DNA from: an uncultured Clostridia bacterium
GTDB lineage: Bacteria; Bacillota; Clostridia; Oscillospirales; CAG-272
DNA length: 62,836 nt
Assembly: GCA_947624995.1 (NCBI GenBank)
Contig: CANQMS010000011.1
Span: forward strand, 1-62,836
Direction of reading: 5' to 3'
Each line of letters opens with the position of its first letter. The stretch's first letter is position 1. The notes under the pieces were generated by a model. The model was not told the origin of the DNA and ran no database searches. It saw only the letters and a program-made list of their open reading frames with translations. Of this stretch, positions 56,901 through 62,836 are shown piece by piece. A program made the translations under genes and the position numbers.

Positions 56901-57453
56901 GCCTGTCCTTTGCAAAGTCGACAAGTTCGACGGAGGGGAGAGACCGTATATTTGCAGGATGTCCGCTCCGGATGAGTCGGCTGCCGCAAAAGAATCGGCA
57001 AGTGTTCTTATCAATTTTGTCCTGAATAACAGACTTGATGATCCCGGCGCGATCGAATGCAGCGAAGTTTTGAAAGCGATACAGTGCTCAGAATGCAGTG
57101 TCAGGTCGAAAATGTATCTGTATTCAATGGTCGAGGAGTACGGCTCAAGAAACAGGCTGAGCATATGGGATGACGACAAGGGGTTCTCTGTTCAGGCGCG
57201 CCTTGCCGCCGACATACTCAGATTGGAGGACGCGGTCGAACTTGTACGAAGGCAGTCGTTTGATTCGGTTGGGGATGTATTTACATGTCGACTGAATACT
57301 TTGATCGCACAGAAGATCAGCCGTGTTTCGGATGAGCTGTTGCTGACGCTGACACATTGCCTGCTCAAAGCGTACAGCGGATGTGCTCCCGACGGTGTTG
57401 TGTTCTATAAGAACTGGGTCGAAAATGTCACATCGGAAAGGAGAGCGGTATGA
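53947..57453 (+). CDS. HerA/DUF87 family ATPase with Ser/Thr-rich insertion
   Basis: The 1168-aa protein has an N-terminal domain (residues 1-255), then an insertion of about 195 residues (258-451) made mostly of Ser, Thr, Gly and Glu with alternating SSS/GTS motifs. A helical segment follows, then a HerA-FtsK ATPase core with Walker A FIVGATGSGKSNTVYTLL (about residue 642), Walker B ITVLEEAHNILGK (about 873), the sensor IIADQSPGAVDISAIRNTNT and the arginine-finger-type KIIMRLPEESDRYVSGKS. A C-terminal helical region ends the protein. HerA/FtsK ATPases pump DNA or protein as hexamers. It is flanked by the small orphan gene and the toxin gene. Confidence 0.92.
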   Translation: MTDHEKARNEISLKPYPENGTAEGGAVIYTGSPEVSTLDILRRNLDNCLDIIDNEVLKRYVPELHDCEIIPLDEEKIKAFQGMHFFRITELVYQEDEFSVHKLATVFNSLSNKPCTLSLMIRSNGNITHFYIGVRSRDPKYSTGTMRRLLEQSLLGLFPGSKTEEYLNETLKNDLSRLCVHSVASVTCVADYKQEDNAPDNQKFIQGLEKFVYSMQGKPFTAVFIANNLSSNDISEARLEYERIYTMLSPFANMQYNYGGSSSVGTSSSSTTGSSETEQKGSVTTLSSSEGSSMTDTTGQNAAASISETKGQNRSIGTSTGKTFTKTDGTNESETDSTFASTTYSVNRGSGVSFFGVQSSRNFGMSFTEGSSHSKTHGTMHSESMADTISRNLNFGFSESLAQSSTLGASQSSSYAESTTKGEQFSENESRSIGTSSSKTDALTETFGKSQAVVLNIQNKALTDTLKRLEKQLDRLDECESMGMWDFAAYFLGESSAESDSAAGVYRSLVSGTKSGVQMSAVNTWNDAEKVGSLTKYIFNFIHPEFLYKLAECAETREVAVNAASFVSTNELAIHLGLPRRSISGLSVIEHAAFGREIVRYDRKETSGAVRLGKIFNMGQEVDLSEVCLDIDSLAMHTFIVGATGSGKSNTVYTLLDKLTKSSKNDINVNYMVIEPAKGEYKNVFGHRKNVSVFGTNPEYTALLKINPFRFPKGIHVLEHIDRLIDIFNVCWPMYAAMPAVLKDAVLGAYSACGWDLEKSENTVFDGLYPTFQDLLEQLVRVIDESAYSDEVKSNYVGSLTTRVRSLTNGLNGQIFSSKEIDNGVLFDSNVIVDLSRVGSQETKALLMGVLVMRLSEHRMSGKKEPNSRLRHITVLEEAHNILGKVSADAGPEGVSIAGKSVEMLSNAIAEMRTYGEGFIIADQSPGAVDISAIRNTNTKIIMRLPEESDRYVSGKSAALKDDQIDEIARLPQGVAVVYQNDWVEPVLCKVDKFDGGERPYICRMSAPDESAAAKESASVLINFVLNNRLDDPGAIECSEVLKAIQCSECSVRSKMYLYSMVEEYGSRNRLSIWDDDKGFSVQARLAADILRLEDAVELVRRQSFDSVGDVFTCRLNTLIAQKISRVSDELLLTLTHCLLKAYSGCAPDGVVFYKNWVENVTSERRAV

Positions 57454-58019
57454 TTCCATTTGAAAAACTCGGACGTGTTCGGAATGAGATCTCCGAATTA
57501 AAACCGCAGTCGGAAATTAAACCTGCCAATATCGAAAAACTGGATGAAAAGATCAAACCCGAAAAGGCAGGGCTGATTCCGAAGAGCGGAGGCGAATGGT
57601 CAGGTCAGCCGGGAAATTCGGTATTCACACCCGACAAATATTTAAAACCAGGCGATAGGAATGGAACAAATCCGGATCATAAAACATGGGGGGAAATTCA
57701 GCAGACCTACAAGTTTGAAGGAATCAATTTCAAGGACGGCAAGCCGGATTTTTCCGAAATAGCAAAAGGCGAAGTTAAAATCGATGACTTTTCTGATGAC
57801 AGGGCATCAAATTTCGATCAGGCTGATGAGAAATTGGCTGAGCAGCGCGGATGCACTCCCGAAGAAGTAGAGCAGTGGAGAAAAGAAAACAAATACACCT
57901 GGCATGAAGGCTCCGATTGCTCGACGATGCAGAAGGTCCCGACGGAAGTGCATGGGAATATTCCTCATTCGGGTGGTATATCGGAATATAAAAAAGTCGG
58001 CAGCAATGCTGCCTCGTGA
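57450..58019 (+). CDS. HNH/ENDO VII superfamily toxin nuclease (WHE type)
   Basis: The 189-aa protein has a short N-terminal Lys/Glu/Pro-rich stretch (1-45) and a complete toxin domain resembling colicin-DNase/WHH-type polymorphic toxins: GEWSGQPGNSVFTPDKY, then GINFKDGKPDFSEIAKGEVK, FDQADEKLAEQRGCTPEEVE, and the catalytic KYTWHEGSDCSTMQKVPTEV followed by HGNIPHSGG. His 152, Glu 153, His 168 and His 173 are the likely catalytic or metal residues. No export or repeat domain is present, unlike usual toxins of this class. It overlaps the HerA gene by ATGA. The target (DNA or RNA) is inferred from the fold. Confidence 0.85.
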   Translation: MIPFEKLGRVRNEISELKPQSEIKPANIEKLDEKIKPEKAGLIPKSGGEWSGQPGNSVFTPDKYLKPGDRNGTNPDHKTWGEIQQTYKFEGINFKDGKPDFSEIAKGEVKIDDFSDDRASNFDQADEKLAEQRGCTPEEVEQWRKENKYTWHEGSDCSTMQKVPTEVHGNIPHSGGISEYKKVGSNAAS

Positions 58020-58033
58020 AAGGATCGGTTTTT

Positions 58034-58477
58034 ATGGAAGTCAAATGCAGCGACCCTGTATTCGGAGAGATGAACTACAGGCACAGATGGTATAAGAAAG
58101 ATACGATTTCGTTGTTCAGCAAAGAATGGAACGTGACCGTTGCGGCAAAAGCATATTCCGGGAAACCTATTTCGGATAGTCAGAGGGACAGCTATAAACA
58201 GTTTGTTAAGCAATACGGTTCATATGCCGAAAAGATCAGGTCGCTCATCACCGAGTATATCAACAAGAATTGTGTTGGGCTCGCCGCAACATGGTCAGGC
58301 GCCCGCATGGTCAAAAATGCGGAGGACTTGATCGGTATTGTTCGCCCGACCTCAGTCCTTTTCAAACAGGACGGTTCCGTAATTGTCCTGTTTGACTGCG
58401 TTTGGGATGAGGAACACGGCATTGCTGTTCAAATAATCCCGACCTTTGATATAGGCAGTCAGGATGTTTTTCTCTGA
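58034..58477 (+). CDS. Putative immunity protein (DUF6985-like)
   Basis: The 147-aa soluble protein begins VKCSDPVFGEMNYRHRWYKK and has a two-layer pattern with SDSQRDSYKQFVKQYGSYAE, as in uncharacterised immunity-like proteins I place near DUF6985 from memory. The position directly after an HNH toxin gene is the strongest argument for immunity. ATG at 58034 follows AAAGGA; the GTG at 58016 overlaps the toxin stop. It is the last gene of the operon, with a terminator 96 bases later. Confidence 0.65.
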   Translation: MEVKCSDPVFGEMNYRHRWYKKDTISLFSKEWNVTVAAKAYSGKPISDSQRDSYKQFVKQYGSYAEKIRSLITEYINKNCVGLAATWSGARMVKNAEDLIGIVRPTSVLFKQDGSVIVLFDCVWDEEHGIAVQIIPTFDIGSQDVFL

Positions 58478-58572
58478 TGATTTGAAAAAGCTTAGGATTT
58501 CGGCGGCAGATGTGGTTGATGATAATTCCTTATTGTACGGTCAAAAAAACATATTAAAACGTTTATTAAACG

Positions 58573-58614
58573 AAAGCAGAGTCCTGATGCGGAAACGCTG
58601 GGGACTCTGCTTTT
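58573..58614. terminator. Terminator between the immunity gene and convergent integrase
   Basis: AAAGCAGAGTCC (58573-58584) pairs with GGACTCTGCTTT (58602-58613). Flanking A and T runs permit use by either strand. Confidence 0.85.
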
Positions 58615-58633
58615 GTCCTTGCCGTGATATGCT

Positions 58634-60064
58634 TTACGAAGCTGATATCTGCAAAACGAACTGCCCCGGCTTAAGATGGAATGCCGCAGGGGATGTCGGT
58701 GTTGGCGGTTCATTGCACATCAAAAGACTTTCATGCAAATTGTCACTCATTTCTGACAGTCCTTCCGTTAAATTGGTCGTTACACACGATATAAACGGAA
58801 AATCAGGAAAAATCAAACTGGTTACGCCCTGAGCTGACGGAGTGACTATTACAGGGTAAGTCAGGGATTGAGGCTGTGGAACAGTTGGAGACAGCAGTTC
58901 TTCAAGCAGCATCATACTTTCCTGTTTATGACGGTCAAGAACATGCGTATATGTATCCATTGTAAAACTTACCGAAGCATGTCCGAGAAGAACAGACAAA
59001 GTTTTCGGATCGACTCCTTGTTCCAAAGCTCTCGACGCAAACGTATGACGCAATGCATGAAATGTGAAATGATCGAGACCGGCTAAATCAAGAATTTGAT
59101 CGTAATAGTCCTTGAAAGTGCGCGGCTCAATATATCCTCCGTTCGGATTGGTGACAAGCATCCCGCTGACAGTGTAATTTGTTCCGGCTGCAGCTGCGTC
59201 AGCCGTCTGTATATCCCGCCAATTCAGAAGTTCTGAAACGATCTGAGGAAGGAGGGGAATCGTTCGAATAGAGTTTTCAGTTTTTGGTGACTGAATCACG
59301 ATTTCGGTCTTTTGTCCTTTCTGAATTTTTGACTGTTCTATCACCGGCAGTCTGTTAAGTGTCCTGCGTATATATAAAACATTCCCTTGCAGATCTATAT
59401 CCTCCCAACGCAGTCCAAGCAGTTCACCTATTCTTATGCCCGTAAAAAGCGTAAGACGAATAAACACGCCATAACGATGACTGTAGCTTGCTTTTATAAG
59501 TCTTGTTTGTTCATCACGCGACAGTATCCTGATTTGCGGACGATCTCCCCTCGGCAAATTAACGTACGAGGCAGGATTGGAACTGATATATCCCTCACTG
59601 ATTGCAAATTCTAATGACCGGTGAAGAAACAGATTGATGTTTTGAATAGTTTTTGCGGATAACTTTTCATAATCAAATATGAAGTTGTAAAAGTTCTGTA
59701 AAAGCCTCGGTGAAAGTTCATTCAGAGGAACATCGCCAAGATGCGGTATAAGGTGGTTTCTGATTATACCTTCATAGCTCACATATGTTGATTGTTTTAT
59801 CCCTCTCCGAATATAAAATTCGAGGCTCGAGTTAAGCCATTCCCCGAGAGTGATGGGCTTTAAACTGTTCGGTTTCGTGTCATTCATAAATGACATTTCG
59901 TGAAGCTTTCGTACTGCTTCGTCTTCCGTTTCGGTGTAGAAAGAGAATCGTTTTGCTCCGCCTGTCTTAAAGTCGTGCCTAACAGAAATTCGGACTTCGT
60001 ATCTTCCGTCCTTACGTTTTCGTATACTTCCTTCGTAATTTGAACGCTTCTTTGAATTAGACAT
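58634..60064 (-). CDS. Tyrosine recombinase/integrase
   Basis: The 476-aa integrase has an N-terminal AP2-like arm-binding region (SIRKRKDGRYEVRISVRH), a SAM-like core-binding domain (IKQSTYVSYEGIIRNHLIPH) and a catalytic domain with R in FTGIRIGELLGLRWEDID, HxLR in HALRHTFASRALEQG, H in LLGHASVSFT and the nucleophile Tyr in MDTYTHVLDRHK. A Pro/Ser/Thr-rich C-terminal tail of about 90 residues follows, unusual for the family. ATG at 60064 has GGAGGA upstream. It marks the region as an integrated element. Confidence 0.94.
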   Translation of the reverse strand: MSNSKKRSNYEGSIRKRKDGRYEVRISVRHDFKTGGAKRFSFYTETEDEAVRKLHEMSFMNDTKPNSLKPITLGEWLNSSLEFYIRRGIKQSTYVSYEGIIRNHLIPHLGDVPLNELSPRLLQNFYNFIFDYEKLSAKTIQNINLFLHRSLEFAISEGYISSNPASYVNLPRGDRPQIRILSRDEQTRLIKASYSHRYGVFIRLTLFTGIRIGELLGLRWEDIDLQGNVLYIRRTLNRLPVIEQSKIQKGQKTEIVIQSPKTENSIRTIPLLPQIVSELLNWRDIQTADAAAAGTNYTVSGMLVTNPNGGYIEPRTFKDYYDQILDLAGLDHFTFHALRHTFASRALEQGVDPKTLSVLLGHASVSFTMDTYTHVLDRHKQESMMLLEELLSPTVPQPQSLTYPVIVTPSAQGVTSLIFPDFPFISCVTTNLTEGLSEMSDNLHESLLMCNEPPTPTSPAAFHLKPGQFVLQISAS

Positions 60065-60083
60065 TATTTTTCCTCCAACAGAT

Positions 60084-60114
60084 ATTACATACTTGCACAG
60101 TGATAATATGTAAT
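60084..60114. promoter_or_regulatory. Inverted repeat upstream of the integrase
   Basis: ATTACATA at 60084-60091 is repeated inverted as TATGTAAT at 60107-60114, just upstream of the integrase start. It is a plausible regulator or integrase/excisionase site. Confidence 0.45.
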
Positions 60115-60123
60115 CAGATTCAG

Positions 60124-60161
60124 ACACTTTTACACTAATGTTAAGTGGGAAATAAAAGTGT
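60124..60161. promoter_or_regulatory. Second inverted repeat in the integrase-helicase intergenic region, possible oriT or operator
   Basis: ACACTTTTA (60124-60132) and TAAAAGTGT (60153-60161) form a perfect 9-bp inverted repeat around an inner CACT/AGTG pair. Nearness to integrase and mobilisation genes suggests an origin of transfer or a control site. Confidence 0.3.
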
Positions 60162-60179
60162 AGAATCCTCTGCAAAGGG

Positions 60180-60208
60180 TTGACATGAAACTCAAATTAG
60201 CGTAATAT
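60180..60208 (+). promoter_or_regulatory. Promoter of the SF2 helicase gene
   Basis: TTGACA (60180-60185) and TAATAT (60203-60208) have 17-bp spacing. Confidence 0.7.
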
Positions 60209-60246
60209 TATATACAAGATAAGCATCAAAATGAGGTTATAACGTA

Positions 60247-62397
60247 ATGCAGCGACTTTTCGTCAGCGACTTAATCGGAGATGATTATACCAATTGGAAA
60301 GGCGGAGACAATGTTCTGATATCAACATTGACCGGAAGCGGCAAGACAACATTTGTCTTTGAGAAGCTTTTGCCATTTGCCGCAGAACATAAGAAACATA
60401 TCGTTTATCTGTGCAACAGAAAGTCGCTGAATGCTCAGATAACCAGAATAGTCGAAGAAAGTTTTAAAGCAAAAGTAAAGGAAGAACTCAGAGAATATAT
60501 TCATATTCGGACCTACCAGCACTGCGAGGTAGTCAAAGATTATCCTGACATTAAAAAGCTTGATGAAGATAATAAAATAGTGACATTCAAAGTGGCGGTT
60601 TCGTATGGATGCGAGATAACAAAGTATGTTAATGATGTAACGGAAAAAGATGTTCTTTATTATGTTTTTGACGAGGCACATTATTTTCTTGCCGACTCAT
60701 GTTTCAATGACAGAAGCGACTACTGGTTTGAAAAGATTGATATCGAACAACCGAAGAATTCCATAAAAATTTTCCTGACAGCCACTCCGGAGCCGCTATA
60801 CTTGTTCCTGAGTTCAAAAAAAATCGGAGGTAGATTGTCATTTGATTTTCGTCCTTTTTTCGGGATACCGAAATTGTATAGATTTTGGCCAATGTATAAG
60901 CTTGCAAATTCCACAGATGAAAAAGCTCGTGGAAGGTGGGGCGGTGAACTTGATGAAAGCATCAGATTTTTTCACGATCAGATCGTTTGTATTAATCATT
61001 TAATTAATACAAACGAAATAATGCCTTATGAATGTAACGATAAATGCCGTTATTATCAAGAACAAATAAATTTGCGTGCGAACGAGTTATATGACCAAGT
61101 AAAGGACAATCCATTTGGTGAATTGTTCAATAGCATATCACATATATACGATGATCGGGATAATGTCTTCACGAAATGCTATTTATCAGAATCATCTCTT
61201 GCAGCTTGGTATGCTTATCTAAATGAATATTACTTTGATGATGAGGAGGAAATGTCTCATTATATTTGCAAAGATATTAAAGATAATCATTCAAAATGGC
61301 TGATCTTCGTCAGTTCAAAAAGAGATGGTGAAAAGATAAAAGGAATAATCGATGCATCCGGTTCCAAGGCAGTTTTTTTGACGAGTTCACATACAAGAAG
61401 CTTTTCCGGAAAAATAAACAAAAAAAGCAGCGAAGAGCACGAGCAGCTGTATTCGCTGATTGAAGATGAGAGCTTTACTTGCGATGTTTTAATTGCAACG
61501 TCGGTACTCGATTGCGGAATAAATATTTCATCAGAAGATATCTCTAATATAGTTATTTGTCAACCGGATAAAACATCTTTTCTTCAAATGCTTGGCAGGC
61601 TCCGTATAAATAGCGAAAGTTCAATAAATCTATATATAAAAGCTTACACGAACGTTTATATTTCTCAAAGGCTCCGACAAAGCATAGACGATTTCATCTT
61701 TCTATACAAGATCATTTACAGAAAAGAAGATAATATGGATATCCCGAGATATAAAAATAAAACCGGTGAATTATTTACAAACCACCATATCCGGGATAAT
61801 CAAATCAGCAAACTTCCTTCGGAACTCAAAAAGTCAAATAGAATTAATTATGTGTCAGTTAAAAGAAAAGATCCATATAATCATCCTGAAGAAACGCCGA
61901 GATCTCTTATGGAATTTGAGGGAAGAAAAACCGCTTTGCTGAAATTACTTTCAGACATCTATGAAATATTCGTGGCAAGAGATAATTGCACCGTAACGAC
62001 GCCGTTAGAACCGTATTATCTCAAAAGACAGCTTTCTTGGCTTGGTAAAACATACTCCCGAGATAAATGGATAGGATATTCATATGCTTTTGACGAACTT
62101 TATTCCTATCTCGAAGGATTGTATCAAAACGAAAACATTATAAAAAAAGAATACCGTGATACATTTTGTGATATATGCGAAGAGAACTGCAAAAAAATGC
62201 ATATAGATTTCAAGCGTTATTTTGACAGTTTTGAGAGAACGTCTGAGTCGCAAAGACTATCTAAGCCCAAAAAGATGAATATTATATTTCATGATATCGG
62301 AATGCCCTTCTATATTGATGAATTTCAACGCTCACTTTCAAAAAAGAATATTAGTCGAGAACGATGCTGGAGAATTAAAAAACTACCGGAAGAATGA
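60247..62397 (+). CDS. SF2 DEAD/DEAH-box helicase-like protein
   Basis: The 716-aa protein has Walker A LISTLTGSGKTTFVFEKLL (about residue 32), motif II VFDEAHYF (about 140), motif III IFLTATPEPLY and motif VI-like FLQMLGRLRINSE (about 450), so it is an SF2 translocase or helicase of a mobile-element type. The C-terminal 230 residues are unassigned and rich in Lys/Tyr/Asp. AT-rich codon use is like that of the rest of the element. It is convergent with the relaxase gene, its stop directly touching that gene's stop. Confidence 0.85.
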   Translation: MQRLFVSDLIGDDYTNWKGGDNVLISTLTGSGKTTFVFEKLLPFAAEHKKHIVYLCNRKSLNAQITRIVEESFKAKVKEELREYIHIRTYQHCEVVKDYPDIKKLDEDNKIVTFKVAVSYGCEITKYVNDVTEKDVLYYVFDEAHYFLADSCFNDRSDYWFEKIDIEQPKNSIKIFLTATPEPLYLFLSSKKIGGRLSFDFRPFFGIPKLYRFWPMYKLANSTDEKARGRWGGELDESIRFFHDQIVCINHLINTNEIMPYECNDKCRYYQEQINLRANELYDQVKDNPFGELFNSISHIYDDRDNVFTKCYLSESSLAAWYAYLNEYYFDDEEEMSHYICKDIKDNHSKWLIFVSSKRDGEKIKGIIDASGSKAVFLTSSHTRSFSGKINKKSSEEHEQLYSLIEDESFTCDVLIATSVLDCGINISSEDISNIVICQPDKTSFLQMLGRLRINSESSINLYIKAYTNVYISQRLRQSIDDFIFLYKIIYRKEDNMDIPRYKNKTGELFTNHHIRDNQISKLPSELKKSNRINYVSVKRKDPYNHPEETPRSLMEFEGRKTALLKLLSDIYEIFVARDNCTVTTPLEPYYLKRQLSWLGKTYSRDKWIGYSYAFDELYSYLEGLYQNENIIKKEYRDTFCDICEENCKKMHIDFKRYFDSFERTSESQRLSKPKKMNIIFHDIGMPFYIDEFQRSLSKKNISRERCWRIKKLPEE

Positions 62398-62836
62398 TTA
62401 GGTATCTGAAAAGAAAAGAAATGTATCAAACTTCGGGTATTTCTTTTTAAGCATATTTTGTACTTTGAAAAAGCATCCCGAACCGTCGCTGTACTTATGA
62501 CCGTCTATAAAGCTGACTGTATTCATGACAAAATGAAGGTGTATATTTCTTGTGTCCATATGTATACAATAAAGCATCTGGTATTCGCTAAATGTTTTGC
62601 CGACATTAAACCCTATATCAAGTATTTCATCAAGATCCATGCGCAGAAACTCATATTGTGAAAACGATATAATAAAATGCTTAAGTTGTACTCCTGAAGT
62701 TTTTTGATAAACAGCTTTCACAAAAGACATTTGTTCAAAAGCATATTCGGGATCTATTGCGGCTCTATCCCAAATTTTGTGTAAACACCTCATCATGGCA
62801 TAATGCGTGTCTCGTGAGCGGTCGGCTTCGTCGACC
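62398..62836 (-). CDS. Relaxase/mobilisation nuclease, 5'-truncated by window edge
   Basis: The frame is open from the right edge on the minus strand; a first internal ATG at 62796 is probably not the start, because coding-like residues precede it. The visible part has the VirD2/MobP-like motif with GVQLKHFIISFSQYE and the three-histidine metal motif HMDTRNIHLHFVMNTV followed by SFIDGHKYSDGSG. Relaxases nick oriT to start conjugative transfer. The protein ends soon after this motif, so it is a short relaxase. It shows the element is mobilisable and continues beyond the window. Confidence 0.82.
   Translation of the reverse strand, partial: VDEADRSRDTHYAMMRCLHKIWDRAAIDPEYAFEQMSFVKAVYQKTSGVQLKHFIISFSQYEFLRMDLDEILDIGFNVGKTFSEYQMLYCIHMDTRNIHLHFVMNTVSFIDGHKYSDGSGCFFKVQNMLKKKYPKFDTFLFFSDT

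Noticed and set aside
58464-58832. Open frame of 122 codons after the immunity gene
   Set aside because: It crosses the terminator hairpin and overlaps the integrase coding region on the other strand; no family features.

Overview
The window looks like a chromosomal contig of an uncultured, fairly high-GC Firmicute of class Clostridia, probably a gut lineage. The evidence is the clostridial order xseA-xseB-ispA-tlyA-nadK-argR-recN, the presence of WhiA, ArgR, CarD, RbgA and TtcA, the tig-clpP-clpX cluster, and strong AGGAGG-type ribosome binding sites with frequent ATGA stop/start overlaps. No rRNA, CRISPR array or complete insertion sequence was seen.

Region 1 (1-27.1 kb, plus 28.2-47.2 kb) is core genome. 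It runs from a TsaD-like remnant at the left edge through exonuclease VII, prenyl synthase, TlyA, NadK, ArgR, RecN, TyrS, a HAD phosphatase, MurB, WhiA and DnaE. A class A penicillin-binding protein and two surface proteins follow. On the minus strand are tig-clpP-clpX and then lepB-rbgA-rnhB-yraN, with rplS divergent. Next come a GHL10 lipoprotein, a three-gene tyrosine-phosphoregulation module (CapA-like chain regulator, CpsD kinase, CpsB phosphatase), TtcA, an amidase, LigA, an IMP dehydrogenase, a deoxyinosine-type DNA glycosylase, a D-2-hydroxyacid dehydrogenase, a VanZ-like protein, CarD, NadE, an M32 carboxypeptidase, an unusual HTH-phosphoglucosamine mutase fusion and a left-handed beta-helix acyltransferase. 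A small AT-richer insert at 27.1-28.0 kb carries a GNAT acetyltransferase. Between 37.9 and 38.25 kb the minus strand carries a strong candidate for a 214-nt rod-shaped, 6S-like structured RNA with its own promoter and a terminator/alternative hairpin before a small gene.

Region 2 (about 47.2-62.8 kb) is an accessory, AT-richer integrated element. It begins beside tRNA-fMet, whose 5' half is duplicated 197 bp upstream, and continues past the right edge. It contains a divergent XRE/WYL regulatory switch, a tyrosine integrase, an SF2 helicase and a relaxase running off the edge.

Its main cargo is a compact eight-gene, one-strand operon at 47,991-58,477. The order is WYL regulator, dynamin-like GTPase 1, dynamin-like GTPase 2, a tail-anchored coiled-coil protein, a small orphan protein, a 1168-aa HerA/DUF87 ATPase with a long Ser/Thr-rich insertion, an HNH/ENDO VII toxin nuclease and a putative immunity protein. 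Several junctions overlap by 4-20 bp, so the parts are probably made together. I recognise each family but not this combination, and it is the best candidate here for an undescribed conflict, defence or toxin-deployment system. My reading, which is inference, is a membrane-acting dynamin pair plus membrane anchor coupled to an ATP-driven pump and a nuclease effector held in check by its immunity protein.
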